From contig NZ_PGTX01000001.1 of assembly GCF_002797575.1 (NCBI RefSeq), forward strand, positions 496,001 through 560,000: a stretch of 64,000 nucleotides of DNA, read 5' to 3'. Source of the DNA: Polynucleobacter brandtiae. GTDB lineage: Bacteria; Pseudomonadota; Gammaproteobacteria; Burkholderiales; Burkholderiaceae. The notes beneath the pieces are model-generated. The model worked only from the letters and a program-made list of their open reading frames with translations, had not been told where the DNA came from and made no database searches. Numbering within the stretch: position 1 is the stretch's first letter; each line of letters begins with the position of its first letter. Below, piece after piece: positions 55,652-64,000 of the stretch. Both the position numbers and the translations under genes were made by a program.

Positions 55652-55945
55652 TTAATTTTTCAATTGAATATGGGTGATGTGGAAAACTAGTCTTTGATTG
55701 CGTAGAGACTTTGGTGCTAAAAATCCTTCAAATACTGCCTGGGCTCCTAAATCCATTTGCTCTAAACCCTTTTGTATTGGGCCGATTGCTATGGCTTCAA
55801 CGTTCATCTGAATTTTCCTAGCTACTCCTACTTCGCTAACTTCGCCGCTATGTTCTAACTGGCAATGCATGACGGGTATTCCGGCTGGGGTAAATCGAAT
55901 GGCGTCTTTAGATACCAAGAGTGCAGTAAGGCTGAAATGATTCAA
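55652..55945 (-). CDS. priB: Primosomal replication protein PriB
   Basis: 97-residue OB-fold single-strand DNA-binding protein for replication restart. [24 protein letters not shown] starts it. The initiator is a TTG with GGAG five bases upstream; no ATG is suitably placed. The position between rpsF and rpsR is that of beta- and gammaproteobacterial priB. Confidence 0.92.
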   Translation of the reverse strand: MNHFSLTALLVSKDAIRFTPAGIPVMHCQLEHSGEVSEVGVARKIQMNVEAIAIGPIQKGLEQMDLGAQAVFEGFLAPKSLRNQRLVFHITHIQLKN

Positions 55946-56004
55946 AGCCGCTCCAATACTCTGATTCGCTCTCTAATCCTTGTCTTCCTCTTCAAATTTC
56001 TAAC

Positions 56005-56391
56005 TTAAGCCGCTGCTGCTGCAGTAACTGCAGGAGCTTCGGTTTGGGCTGATTTGCGCGCTTCTTCACGATTCACTTCTTTCATCATGATGGAAGGCTC
56101 AGTTTCAGCTTTCTTCGTCTTGATGATGAGGTGACGCAAAACAGCATCGTTAAATTTGAATGCATGCTCGAGCTCATCCAGTGTTTTCTGGTCGCACTCA
56201 ATATTCATACAAACGTAATGGGCTTTAGCAAGCTTATCAATCATGTAAGCCATCTGACGACGACCCCAATCTTCGATACGATGAACCTTGCCACCGGCTG
56301 CCGCTAATGTCGCTTTGTAGCGATCAATCATTGCAGGCACTTGCTCGCTTTGGTCCGGGTGGACGATAAAGACGATTTCATAATGACGCAT
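56005..56391 (-). CDS. rpsF: 30S ribosomal protein S6
   Basis: 128-residue S6, [25 protein letters not shown], with an Ala-rich C-terminal tail. The ATG at 56391 has AAGGAG at good spacing; a TTG one codon earlier is also open. It heads the operon; a leader hairpin lies upstream. Confidence 0.97.
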   Translation of the reverse strand: MRHYEIVFIVHPDQSEQVPAMIDRYKATLAAAGGKVHRIEDWGRRQMAYMIDKLAKAHYVCMNIECDQKTLDELEHAFKFNDAVLRHLIIKTKKAETEPSIMMKEVNREEARKSAQTEAPAVTAAAAA

Positions 56392-56414
56392 CAAACACTC
56401 CTTAAGGATAAAGT

Positions 56415-56463
56415 CACCTGGTGTTGTTACTCATTTCTGATGGTTGTGAAATGAGCGCCAGTG
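56415..56463 (-). promoter_or_regulatory. Hairpin in the rpsF leader
   Basis: An 8-base perfect stem (CTCATTTC at 56430-56437 with GAAATGAG at 56448-56455) and a 10-base loop sit inside a second pairing (CTGG 56418-56421 with CCAG 56458-56461) with an internal bulge. It lies just upstream of the rpsF RBS. S6:S18 complexes bind such leaders in other bacteria, but I cannot see the conserved CCG bulge clearly. Confidence 0.45.
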
Positions 56464-56547
56464 TGACAAGGTAGTAACAAATTGTAGGTATTTCTTACAA
56501 CGAATTAACTGCATTGTTACTGCATATTTACTGCTATTTTTACTGCC

Positions 56548-57624
56548 TTACTGAATTACTGGTAAGCCCGCTATTCTAGCAAAAAAATCTTGCCAAGTCA
56601 GGCCTTTTCCCTCTATTTTTGCTTGCTTTGCTGCATAGAGCGCCAATTGCAAGGCAATTCTGGCTCTCGGAGCAGAAAGCGCCCCTGAGGCCATGCATCC
56701 CGCTAAATCTATTTCCGGAATGTTAGCTAAAGTATGCCCAGCCCCCGTCCTACTTGTTCTGACTAAGGCAACTTGTTTTAAAAGAGCCTCCTCTAGAGGG
56801 ATTTTCCAAGCATCGTGAACCCCCCCTGATCCCGAGCCCGCCAGTATCAATCCCTCAACCCGGCTGGTTAGCCAGTGATTAATCGTTTGACTGCGGGCAC
56901 CGGCATGACTAGTCAAAATCTCTACCCAAGGCCAATCACCCGCGCCAGGGATCGGAAAATCTTCAATCCAGGCAGCCTGAACTGCCCTCACTCCAGAAAG
57001 CCATGAGGGGTTAATCAGGTTTACAGCGCTAGAAGGGGAGCTCTGTATGGGGGCATTCAAGGCCGTAGCATGGCGTTTTGCTAAATCCATCGCCAAGCAA
57101 CCACGCCCACTGATCACCGCATAAATTCCGCCAGGACAGTTCTCTGGCGGGGTAGATGCCCACCCTAGGGCATCCAGCAGATTAGATGGTCCATCAGCAT
57201 GTGGTGCGTTACCGGGAAGCATAGAGCCAGTAATAATCACCCTCTTACTTTGCTTAAGCGCTAATTTTCCACATGTCGCCTGAAGAAATAGACCCGTCTC
57301 TTCCATCGTATCAGTGCCATGAGTAATGACTATCCCCTTTACTGCGGCGTCAGTGAGGGCCTGCTGAACCACTAAACCAAGCTCTGTCATAAGCTCTTCG
57401 CTCATATTTCGGCTGTTGATGTTAGCGACTTGGCGAGCAATCAGCTTTAGATTTTCAGGAACAGCCTGTTGAACCTGACCTACTAGATCCTGAATATCGA
57501 CCTGTCCAGCACGATATTGCAAGGGGTTCTGCTCAGGGTTAGGGGCAATCCCTGCAATAGTGCCTCCCATGCCCAAAATCAAAATATGGGGAGATTGCTC
57601 AGTATTTGGTGAATGTAGACTCAT
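56548..57624 (-). CDS. L-asparaginase
   Basis: 358-residue asparaginase/glutaminase-type enzyme. The nucleophile Thr is in [12 protein letters not shown] (about residue 21) and the second catalytic group in [13 protein letters not shown]. No signal peptide is present, so it is probably cytoplasmic. The start has GGAAG. It is divergent from lexA by 71 bases, and the lexA SOS box lies in that gap. Confidence 0.9.
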   Translation of the reverse strand: MSLHSPNTEQSPHILILGMGGTIAGIAPNPEQNPLQYRAGQVDIQDLVGQVQQAVPENLKLIARQVANINSRNMSEELMTELGLVVQQALTDAAVKGIVITHGTDTMEETGLFLQATCGKLALKQSKRVIITGSMLPGNAPHADGPSNLLDALGWASTPPENCPGGIYAVISGRGCLAMDLAKRHATALNAPIQSSPSSAVNLINPSWLSGVRAVQAAWIEDFPIPGAGDWPWVEILTSHAGARSQTINHWLTSRVEGLILAGSGSGGVHDAWKIPLEEALLKQVALVRTSRTGAGHTLANIPEIDLAGCMASGALSAPRARIALQLALYAAKQAKIEGKGLTWQDFFARIAGLPVIQ

Positions 57625-57678
57625 ATCGCATTATCTTCCGCTTCTTCCCCTCTAAACTCCTTGAATTATCAAATTGTG

Positions 57679-57694
57679 CTGTATACAATCCCAG
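57679..57694 (+). promoter_or_regulatory. LexA (SOS) box at lexA
   Basis: CTG-N10-CAG with the spacer beginning TATACA fits the proteobacterial LexA consensus. It ends 1 base before the lexA ATG, so LexA would repress its own gene, and perhaps the divergent asparaginase. Confidence 0.8.
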
Positions 57695-57695
57695 T

Positions 57696-58415
57696 ATGGA
57701 CATAAATACAGTTGAATTTACTGAGGAGCTGACTGCCCTCCCAAAGCTAACTTCACGCCAAAGTCAGATTTTGGACTTAATTACTAATGCCATTGATGAA
57801 GGCGGCTCCCCACCTACGCGCGCAGAAATTGCCAATCAACTAGGTTTTGCATCGGCTAACGCGGCCGAGGAACATTTACGTGCCTTGGCAAAAAAAGGCT
57901 ATATCGAACTGACCCCAGGAACCTCTCGTGGCATTCGGATTCCACAGCGCTTTAATCAATCGCACAATCCTAATAAATATCGCCAGATGTCTTTGCCCTC
58001 TGGCGCGCTTCAACAACTCACACTCCCCCTTATTGGTCGTGTTGCTGCAGGCTCTCCCATCATGGCCATCGAGCATATTGAAAAACAAGTGCCGATTGAC
58101 CCAAGCTTGTTTAGCAAGGGCGCAGACTACTTGCTGAAAGTTGTCGGAATGAGCATGCGTGACGCAGGGATTTTGGATGGCGATTACTTGGCAGTAAAGA
58201 AAACTACCGAAGTTCGTAATGGCGATATTGTTGTTGCTCGCCTAGACGATGAAGTTACCGTCAAACGTTGGAACCAAAAGCAAACTGCAGGTGGCATGGT
58301 GGTAGAGCTACAAGCTGAAAACCCCGACTTCAAAAATATTCTCGTCGATAGCCGGCAATCTAATTTTGCTATTGAAGGACAAGCAGTTGGGTTAATTCGG
58401 GCTGGTGGGCTATAA
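57696..58415 (+). CDS. lexA: SOS repressor LexA
   Basis: 239-residue repressor. The winged helix at about residues 15-75 has [12 protein letters not shown] and [29 protein letters not shown]. The self-cleavage site is near GRVAAGSPI (Ala-Gly, about 118), the catalytic Ser in [10 protein letters not shown] and the Lys in [14 protein letters not shown]. The frame is open 30 codons upstream, but the ATG at 57696 next to the SOS box fits the family. The 20-residue extension before LTSRQ is modest. Confidence 0.95.
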   Translation: MDINTVEFTEELTALPKLTSRQSQILDLITNAIDEGGSPPTRAEIANQLGFASANAAEEHLRALAKKGYIELTPGTSRGIRIPQRFNQSHNPNKYRQMSLPSGALQQLTLPLIGRVAAGSPIMAIEHIEKQVPIDPSLFSKGADYLLKVVGMSMRDAGILDGDYLAVKKTTEVRNGDIVVARLDDEVTVKRWNQKQTAGGMVVELQAENPDFKNILVDSRQSNFAIEGQAVGLIRAGGL

Positions 58416-58431
58416 GCCGTGGACCCTAAAC

Positions 58432-58457
58432 AAAAGGCCTCTTAGTGAGGCCTTTTT
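58432..58457. terminator. Terminator after lexA
   Basis: AAAAGGCCTC / GAGGCCTTTT stem of 10 bases with a 5-base loop and T run; it also faces the convergent lipoprotein gene. Confidence 0.9.
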
Positions 58458-58473
58458 CAATTGCGGGGAAAAG

Positions 58474-58935
58474 TTACTTTTTAATCGGTGCAATCACATT
58501 GGCATTTTTAGGCGATGCGGTAATGGTGATGATGGTCTTTGGACCAGCAAAAGAACCCTCAGTCACTTCCACTGTAGATGTGCGATCGCCTTTAGTAAAA
58601 ACCAAAATACTAGTCTTAGACTTCACCGCACTAATCGTCGTCCAACCTACCTTGGGATATTCCGCCTGAAAGAAGGCGTAAATGTCTGTGGGAGATTGCA
58701 CGCCCGACAAAACAACTCGACCCACCCAACTATCGCCGCGCCCAATAATCAGGGAATCAGAGCCAATAATCCTGGATGCCGCAGGTAAGGGCATATCACC
58801 CAAAAGTTGAGCTTGAATTTCTTGTACTTCACTTGGAGTGCCCGTTGGTGAGTCGCCTGAGGATACGCATGAAGGCAGCAAAAATAAAGATGCCGCTATT
58901 GCTGCAATGAATTTGAGTCGGCGTATTTGAATCAT
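58474..58935 (-). CDS. Hypothetical lipoprotein
   Basis: 153-residue protein with a clear lipobox (SLFLLPSCVSSG, Cys about 23). The mature part has IIGSDSLIIGRGDSWVGRVVLS and YAFFQAEYPKVGWTTIS, then a beta-rich stretch. I do not recognise the family, but the layout resembles small outer-membrane lipoproteins. The start has GGAGCGAG. Downstream of it the lexA terminator is shared. Confidence 0.75.
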   Translation of the reverse strand: MIQIRRLKFIAAIAASLFLLPSCVSSGDSPTGTPSEVQEIQAQLLGDMPLPAASRIIGSDSLIIGRGDSWVGRVVLSGVQSPTDIYAFFQAEYPKVGWTTISAVKSKTSILVFTKGDRTSTVEVTEGSFAGPKTIITITASPKNANVIAPIKK

Positions 58936-59018
58936 GCTCTCGCTCCAGTAAAAAAATTGACGAAATACTTGGCATAAAATATTTTAGGTGAAACATCATC
59001 ACCGCCAAACTGCATCAC

Positions 59019-59092
59019 TGGAGGCGCGTGAGGGAATCGAACCCCCGTACGAAGCTTTGCAGGCTCCTGCCTAACCACTCGGCCAACGCGCC
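59019..59092 (-). tRNA. tRNA-Cys (anticodon GCA)
   Basis: 74-base cloverleaf on the minus strand. The acceptor arms GGCGCG/CGCGCC pair, the anticodon loop reads CTGCAAA with GCA, TTCGATTC forms the T loop, and CCA is encoded. It follows tRNA-Gly by 50 bases. Confidence 0.96.
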
Positions 59093-59110
59093 AGAAAACT
59101 AAAATCAAAA

Positions 59111-59136
59111 ATGGGAAGCTTTTCAGGGCTTCCCAT
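59111..59136 (-). terminator. Hairpin between tRNA-Gly and tRNA-Cys
   Basis: A perfect 9-base stem (ATGGGAAGC / GCTTCCCAT) with an 8-base loop lies in the tRNA spacer. On the minus strand it is followed by TTTTTGATTTT, so it could terminate or set a processing site between the two tRNAs. Confidence 0.5.
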
Positions 59137-59142
59137 CGAACT

Positions 59143-59218
59143 TGGAGCGGGAAAGGAGGTTCGAACTCCCGACCTATACCTTGGCAAGGTATCGCTCTAC
59201 CAGCTGAGCTATTCCCGC
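59143..59218 (-). tRNA. tRNA-Gly (anticodon GCC)
   Basis: 76-base cloverleaf on the minus strand. GCGGGAA/TTCCCGC acceptor pairing, AGCTCAGCTGGTAGAGC D arm, anticodon loop TTGCCAA, GTTCGAAC T loop and encoded CCA. Confidence 0.97.
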
Positions 59219-59334
59219 ATAACAGGGCAACAGTTTAACAAACAATTGGCTAAAGGTCACTAATACTTGCAAAGACCAGCAATATTAGACCTACATTATT
59301 TGCTAGAGCCTTTTATAAATTGAGGCAACGGCCT
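59219..59334. other. Gap between pgsA and tRNA-Gly
   Basis: 116 bases with no ORF or strong hairpin. It should contain the promoter for the two tRNAs, but no convincing -35/-10 pair was picked out. Confidence 0.35.
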
Positions 59335-59910
59335 TTATTGGGCTTTATCAATCAGCTGAGGCAAAGCCTTCTTCAGGTAATAGAACATCGACCAAAGCGT
59401 TAAAAAAGAGGCAATCCAGATAAGCCAAGTCCCCAATCGGGCGCAATCTAGCCAACCAAATAAAATGTCATTTAGCAGTAAAAAAGGAATGGCAATGAGT
59501 TGTGCGGTCGTTTTCAACTTCCCCACCAGATGAACCGCAACACTTTTTCCAGCCCCCAAGAGCGCCATCCACTCCCGAAGGGCAGAGATGGTGATTTCAC
59601 GTCCGATAATAATGAGGGCTACCCAGACCTGAACGCGATCCATATTGAGCAGAACTAATAGCGACGCAGCAACGATGAGCTTATCCGCCACAGGATCAAG
59701 AAATTGACCAAACGCAGACTCCTGCTTCATACGGCGCGCCAAGAAACCGTCCAACCAATCAGTCAGCGCAGCGAACACAAAAATAACCGTGGCAACAATA
59801 TTTTTCTCAAGGGGAGAAAGCCAGCTATTCGGAAGATAGAACACTGCAACCAAGAGCGGGATTGCGGCAACGCGCAACCAAGTAAGCGCAATAGGTAGAT
59901 TAAAGGGCAT
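59335..59910 (-). CDS. pgsA: CDP-diacylglycerol-glycerol-3-phosphate phosphatidyltransferase
   Basis: 191-residue membrane enzyme of phosphatidylglycerol synthesis. The CDP-alcohol motif is LTDWLDGFLARRMKQESAFGQFLDPVADK (D-x2-DG-x2-AR-x8-G-x3-D-x3-D). MPFNLPIALTWLRV matches the family start, so the ATG at 59910 is preferred over 59928. It lies 36 bases downstream of uvrC. Confidence 0.93.
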   Translation of the reverse strand: MPFNLPIALTWLRVAAIPLLVAVFYLPNSWLSPLEKNIVATVIFVFAALTDWLDGFLARRMKQESAFGQFLDPVADKLIVAASLLVLLNMDRVQVWVALIIIGREITISALREWMALLGAGKSVAVHLVGKLKTTAQLIAIPFLLLNDILFGWLDCARLGTWLIWIASFLTLWSMFYYLKKALPQLIDKAQ

Positions 59911-59946
59911 GGCTAAAGGATAAACCAATCGGCTGGCCTGAGGAAG

Positions 59947-61863
59947 TCAATGTAGCTGTCGATAAATTTGCCCAGCCAAGGCTGTAGATATGCCTTCGAC
60001 ACCAGCCAGTTCCTCAATCGTGGCATTAGATACACCGCGTAGCCCTCCAAAGCGGGCGAGCAGCTTCTGTCGACGCTTTGCACCAATACCCTCAATTTCC
60101 TCTAACTGAGAAACCGTTCTGGCTTTTGCGCGCTTCGCCCTCATCCCTGTAATAGCAAAGCGATGGGCCTCATCTCGAATTTGGGCAACCAATAATAAGG
60201 CGGGGCTATCAATACCCAATTCTAGAGATTTACGGCCGTCAGCAAATATTAAAGTTTCTAAGCCGACCTTACGCCCCTCCCCTTTGGCAACACCCATAAT
60301 CAAACTAATGTCCATACCGAATTCAGAAAGTACTTGTCTTGCCATCTCTACCTGACCTTTACCTCCGTCTACCAGAATGACTTGAGGCAATTTCTCAACC
60401 GGCAATTCCTGAAAGTTAGCATAACGGCGCTGCAATACTTGACGCATCGCTGCGTAGTCATCGCCAGGCGTGATGTCATTAATGTTAAAGCGACGGTACT
60501 CACTATTTTGCATCGTATTTTTTGCATACACCACGCAAGAGGCTTGCGTTGCCTCGCCTGAGGTGTGACTTATATCAAAGCATTCAATTCGAAGCTGCTC
60601 TAGACTTTCTAACTCGAGCCCCAAAATATCAGCCAATGATCTTGCTCTGGCTAATTGACCGCCAGTCTCTACTAGCCGTTTAGCGATAGCAATCTTGGCA
60701 TTCCCCTCTGCCATTGAAAGCCAGTGACGCCTCTGCCCTTGAGGTTGATGCAAAAACGTAATGCGCTTACCCGCCTGCGCATTCAGAAGATCATGTAAGC
60801 TTTCTGGTGGCACCTCATCCAATACCATCCCATCATCGCCTGCTCTTTGTAAAGGATGATTCAAAATAAGGACTGGGGGTATGAGATTGGCCGTAGCTTC
60901 GCTATCATCTACTTTGTCCTCTAAATAATGCTGAGCAATGAACGCTTCTAAAATTTCTGTGGGCGGCGGCAACTCACCAGCTTGGGAGCGTAAGCCTTTG
61001 GGGAAATAAGCACGATCACCTAAGTGACGCCCGCCTCGAATCATGGCTAAGTTCACGCAAACTACACCCTCCATTTGCGCAACGGCAATTACATCTACAT
61101 CGCCCTCGCCATCGGCTACCGTATCCATCGATTGTTGCTGTAAGACACCAGAGAGATCAGCAATACGATCTCTCAAGACTGCAGCCATCTCAAACTCCAT
61201 TGCTTCGCTGTAGACGTGCATTTCTTTTTCAAGCTCAGACAAGACTCGACCGTGATCTCCCTTTAGGAAACGACTTGCTTGCGCTACATCCTGGCCGTAT
61301 TGCTCAACACTCAAGCGCCCTACGCAAGGTGCACTACAACGATGAATTTGGTGCAACAAACAGGGGCGACTGCGGTTCTTAAATACTGAATCTTCACAGG
61401 TGCGCAGGCGAAAAACTTTTTGTAAAATTTGCACGCTGTTACGTACCGCCCATGAATTCGGGAATGGCCCGAAATATTGATTCCGTTTGTCAATCTTTCC
61501 TCGATAAGAAGTTAACCTTGGAAATTGATGCCCTGTTAACATCACATACGGATAAGATTTATCATCTCGGAATAAGATATTAAAAGGCGGAGCCAACTCC
61601 TTAATGAGATTGTTTTCAAGAATTAATGCTTCTGTTTCTGAGCGTGTTACCGTAGTTTCATAGCGAGCAATTTTGCCCACCATTAGCTGAATACGGGGTG
61701 AAAGCTGCGTTCGCTGAAAGTAGCTAGAGACCCGTTTTTTGAGGTGGCGGGCTTTACCGACATACAAAATATGTCCCGCTTCATCAAAGAAGCGATAGAC
61801 CCCCGGTAATCCGGGTAGCCGTTTAACATCCTGATAAAGGGTTTCAAAAAGCGAATTACTCAT
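59947..61863 (-). CDS. uvrC: Excinuclease ABC subunit UvrC
   Basis: 638-residue dual-incision nuclease. The GIY-YIG domain is at about 12-95 ([25 protein letters not shown]), a UVR motif at about 208-240, an RNase H-like core follows, and a C-terminal helix-hairpin-helix region includes [20 protein letters not shown]. Its ATG shares two bases with the ATG of divergent earP. Confidence 0.97.
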   Translation of the reverse strand: MSNSLFETLYQDVKRLPGLPGVYRFFDEAGHILYVGKARHLKKRVSSYFQRTQLSPRIQLMVGKIARYETTVTRSETEALILENNLIKELAPPFNILFRDDKSYPYVMLTGHQFPRLTSYRGKIDKRNQYFGPFPNSWAVRNSVQILQKVFRLRTCEDSVFKNRSRPCLLHQIHRCSAPCVGRLSVEQYGQDVAQASRFLKGDHGRVLSELEKEMHVYSEAMEFEMAAVLRDRIADLSGVLQQQSMDTVADGEGDVDVIAVAQMEGVVCVNLAMIRGGRHLGDRAYFPKGLRSQAGELPPPTEILEAFIAQHYLEDKVDDSEATANLIPPVLILNHPLQRAGDDGMVLDEVPPESLHDLLNAQAGKRITFLHQPQGQRRHWLSMAEGNAKIAIAKRLVETGGQLARARSLADILGLELESLEQLRIECFDISHTSGEATQASCVVYAKNTMQNSEYRRFNINDITPGDDYAAMRQVLQRRYANFQELPVEKLPQVILVDGGKGQVEMARQVLSEFGMDISLIMGVAKGEGRKVGLETLIFADGRKSLELGIDSPALLLVAQIRDEAHRFAITGMRAKRAKARTVSQLEEIEGIGAKRRQKLLARFGGLRGVSNATIEELAGVEGISTALAGQIYRQLH

Positions 61864-62932
61864 GCGTTGGGATATTTTCTGTCAAATCGTCGATAACTAT
61901 GGTGATGCTGGTGTTTGCTGGCGTCTAGCGAGAAGCTTAACAAGTCTTCACAGCCAAGAGGTGCGTATTTTTTGTGACGACCTGCAAACTCTTAATTTAC
62001 TCGCTTCTGGTGTAGATGAGCAACTTAAACGATCAATCCAATTACTACCCTGGGAAGCAAGCTTAGATCATAGTCGCCACCCCATTATTGCGCCCGATAT
62101 TGTTATAGAGGCTTTCGGATGCAAATTACCCGAGCGTTATATCGCGGGTCTTCTCATTGCTCCCAAGAAGCCCATCATTATTAATTTAGAGTATCTCAGT
62201 GCCGAACCTTGGGTGGTGGATTTTCATGGGAAAGCTTCTCCTCAGGCGCACGGCCTTTCCAAGTATTTTTTCTTTCCAGGCTTTCAGACGAATGCCGGCG
62301 GTATTTTGCTCGATCCCATTCCAAAGCTACCTGAATTAGTTAAAGCACCCATACCGCAAAGCCTTAAACAAAGCTGGTCACAATTACGGCCCAATACCAG
62401 ACGGATTAGCGTCTTTTGCTATCCTAGCGCCCCCTTACTAAAGTGGCTAAGCGACCTTGGGACACTGGGTGAAAACGTAGATATTGTCTTGACACATGGT
62501 CAGTTAGAGCAATTAAGGCTGAGTGCCGGCAACACCATCACACTCCCCGATTGCCTCAAACTGATTTCCATTCCTTTTGTATCCCAAGATGAATACGACT
62601 GGGTGCTCTGGCAATGTGACTTCAACATCGTTCGAGGGGAAGATTCCTTTATTCGGGCGCAACTAGCAGGCAAGCCCTTTATATGGAACATCTACCCACA
62701 AGAGGATCGCGCACATGAAGTCAAACTGTCCGCTTTTCTGGATTTGTATTTAAAGGAGAGTCAGCCAGATCTGAGAATCACCATTACCGCTGCCATGACA
62801 TGGGCCCTACCCAGCCAGTGGATGCACTCCCAAGAGCCCTGGAGCATCCATGCGCAGGCTTGGCGTGCTGATTTACTGAGAAAACAGGCTGATGGCGGTC
62901 TAACTGCCCGTCTACTAGGCTTTGTAGCCTGA
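61862..62932 (+). CDS. earP: EF-P arginine rhamnosyltransferase EarP
   Basis: 356-residue GT-B enzyme that adds rhamnose from dTDP-rhamnose to Arg32 of [27 protein letters not shown] includes the catalytic Asp region, and NYFFPGF-like [17 protein letters not shown] and [24 protein letters not shown] bind the nucleotide sugar. efp follows on the same strand 87 bases away and has Arg32. The start ATG overlaps the uvrC ATG on the other strand. Confidence 0.95.
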   Translation: MRWDIFCQIVDNYGDAGVCWRLARSLTSLHSQEVRIFCDDLQTLNLLASGVDEQLKRSIQLLPWEASLDHSRHPIIAPDIVIEAFGCKLPERYIAGLLIAPKKPIIINLEYLSAEPWVVDFHGKASPQAHGLSKYFFFPGFQTNAGGILLDPIPKLPELVKAPIPQSLKQSWSQLRPNTRRISVFCYPSAPLLKWLSDLGTLGENVDIVLTHGQLEQLRLSAGNTITLPDCLKLISIPFVSQDEYDWVLWQCDFNIVRGEDSFIRAQLAGKPFIWNIYPQEDRAHEVKLSAFLDLYLKESQPDLRITITAAMTWALPSQWMHSQEPWSIHAQAWRADLLRKQADGGLTARLLGFVA

Positions 62933-63019
62933 TCTTCTGCAGATTAGGCCACTGGGCGGTTACAATCTTGTTTTTGATATAAACCGCAGATCATTTACTC
63001 TGCAATCAGGACTAGCACG

Positions 63020-63580
63020 ATGAAAACAGCACAAGAACTCCGCGTAGGTAACGTAGTAATGATCGGCACTGATGCCATGGTCGTTTTAAAAGCAGAATAT
63101 AGCCGCTCAGGCCGCAACTCTTCTGTTGTGAAAATGAAGTTTAAAAACTTACTTTCCGGAGCGCCAAACGAAGGCGTGTTTAAAGCGGATGATAAGTTTG
63201 ACGTTGTGATCCTTGATAAGAAGGAGTGCACCTACTCTTACTTTGCAGATCCAATGTATGTCTTTATGGATACTGAATACAACCAGTACGAAGTGGAATC
63301 TGATTTTATGGGTGATGCATTGCATTACCTAGAAGAAGGTATGCCATGTGAAGTTGTGTTCTATGAAGGTAAGGCTCTTTCTGTAGCGATGCCAAACTCT
63401 TTGGTTCGTGAAATCATTTATACAGAGCCAGCAGTCAAGGGCGACACTAGCTCAGGCAAGGTATTAAAAACAGCAAAATTAGCTACAGGCTATGAATTGC
63501 AGGTGCCTTTATTTTGCAACACTGGCGATAAGATCGAAATCGATACTCGTACCGGCGAATACCGTAGTCGTGCCAACTGA
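63020..63580 (+). CDS. efp: Elongation factor P, Arg32 type
   Basis: 186-residue factor that relieves ribosome stalling at polyproline. The tip of domain I reads [11 protein letters not shown] with Arg at position 32, the site EarP rhamnosylates; Lys-type EF-P has Lys there. No epmA/epmB is expected. Domains II and III are intact ([30 protein letters not shown]). A terminator follows. Confidence 0.97.
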   Translation: MKTAQELRVGNVVMIGTDAMVVLKAEYSRSGRNSSVVKMKFKNLLSGAPNEGVFKADDKFDVVILDKKECTYSYFADPMYVFMDTEYNQYEVESDFMGDALHYLEEGMPCEVVFYEGKALSVAMPNSLVREIIYTEPAVKGDTSSGKVLKTAKLATGYELQVPLFCNTGDKIEIDTRTGEYRSRAN

Positions 63581-63604
63581 TCAGTAACGCTTTAACTTAT
63601 CAGT

Positions 63605-63632
63605 AAAAAGCCCGGCGTGCCGGGCTTTTTTT
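63605..63632. terminator. Terminator between efp and nagZ
   Basis: AAAAAGCCCGG / CCGGGCTTTTT, an 11-base stem with a 4-base loop and T run, shared by the convergent genes. Confidence 0.92.
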
Positions 63633-63658
63633 ATGCTGTATTGCTTATCGACTATTAA

Positions 63659-64000
63659 TTACTGAATAAGCTTGAGCTGCTTTAGTAGGCCCTTAGCGTG
63701 TTGGTACTCAGCCTCCTTCTGTAGAGGACTCCATAATAGCGCTGAAGATTGAGGCATTAGACGATTTAAACGAGTCATCGACTCAGCTTGCTTTGCTTTT
63801 GTCACCGTGAGCTCATTGAGTAATTGATCGGCGAGATCGGGACGGTTACAAATGAGCACTGCATCACACCCAGCATCAAGCGCTAATTGGGCACCTTTTA
63901 CAACAGAGCCCGCAACACTAGCGCCCTCCATCGATAGATCATCACTAAAGATCACCCCCTCAAATCCCAAGTCTTGACGTAGTACAGAATGCAACCAAAC
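63659..64000 (-). CDS. nagZ: Beta-N-acetylglucosaminidase NagZ, C-terminal part (runs off the window)
   Basis: The last 113 residues of a GH3 hexosaminidase that cuts GlcNAc-anhydroMurNAc peptides in wall recycling. VIFSDDLSMEGA carries the catalytic Asp, and VKGAQLALDAGCDAVLICNRPD is the family's next segment. The frame stays open to the window edge; the start is outside. Confidence 0.9.
   Translation of the reverse strand, partial: VWLHSVLRQDLGFEGVIFSDDLSMEGASVAGSVVKGAQLALDAGCDAVLICNRPDLADQLLNELTVTKAKQAESMTRLNRLMPQSSALLWSPLQKEAEYQHAKGLLKQLKLIQ

Overview
The window looks like a piece of a betaproteobacterial chromosome with moderate GC, most likely from the Burkholderiaceae and probably Polynucleobacter or a close relative. 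This is inferred from gene content: the iscRSU-iscA-hscBA-fdx order, rpsF-priB-rpsR-rplI-dnaB, an EarP/Arg32-type EF-P pair, a lone soluble RnfB next to nth, DUF1841, and an Ara4N lipid A operon. No insertion sequence, prophage, CRISPR array or rRNA was seen. Two tRNAs are present.

Positions 1-14.8 kb are an accessory catabolic region. It starts with the 5' part of xsc (sulfoacetaldehyde acetyltransferase), divergent from an orphan cobS/cobT pair (MoxR-type AAA+ ATPase plus VWA protein). A minus-strand operon follows: a ComC-like sulfolactate dehydrogenase, suyA, suyB and a GntR/HutC regulator. It diverges from a lone TctC/Bug periplasmic binding protein, and a TauE-type exporter lies beyond. 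Together they suggest use of C3/C2 sulfonates: SuyAB splits (R)-sulfolactate to pyruvate and sulfite, ComC interconverts sulfolactate and sulfopyruvate, Xsc releases sulfite from sulfoacetaldehyde, and TauE could export sulfite. Sulfopyruvate decarboxylase, (S)-sulfolactate dehydrogenase and sulfite oxidase are not visible here. Next is a tightly coupled operon (Fe-S subunit, two membrane anchors, two-subunit class I hydratase, flavoprotein) divergent from a LysR gene. It is built like fumarate reductase/succinate dehydrogenase plus fumarase, but it has unusual residues where FAD and substrate bind. This is the best candidate for an undescribed pathway in the window.

Positions 14.8-37 kb are mostly housekeeping: a Rap1a-like/DUF3300 pair, the complete isc operon with an IscR-type operator, uvrB, an aromatic aminotransferase, PHB depolymerase, rnfB-nth-DUF1841, a HIT protein, isocitrate lyase, an MFS carrier, clpB, a GIY-YIG protein, an Rrf2-like regulator, DUF2244, two small unknown genes and alkB.

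Positions 37-50.5 kb hold moaE-moaD-moeA-thrC-hom-alaA on the minus strand. Divergent from them is a polymyxin-resistance-type operon (Mth938-like gene, arnT, arnB, arnC, separate arnA formyltransferase and decarboxylase genes, arnD).

Positions 50.5-64 kb hold bcp, a probable structured RNA leader before phoH, an NlpC/P60 lipoprotein, the rpsF-priB-rpsR-rplI-dnaB operon, asparaginase, lexA with its own SOS box, a lipoprotein, tRNA-Gly and tRNA-Cys, pgsA, uvrC, earP, efp and the 3' part of nagZ. All assignments come from reading motifs and remembered families; no database search was run.
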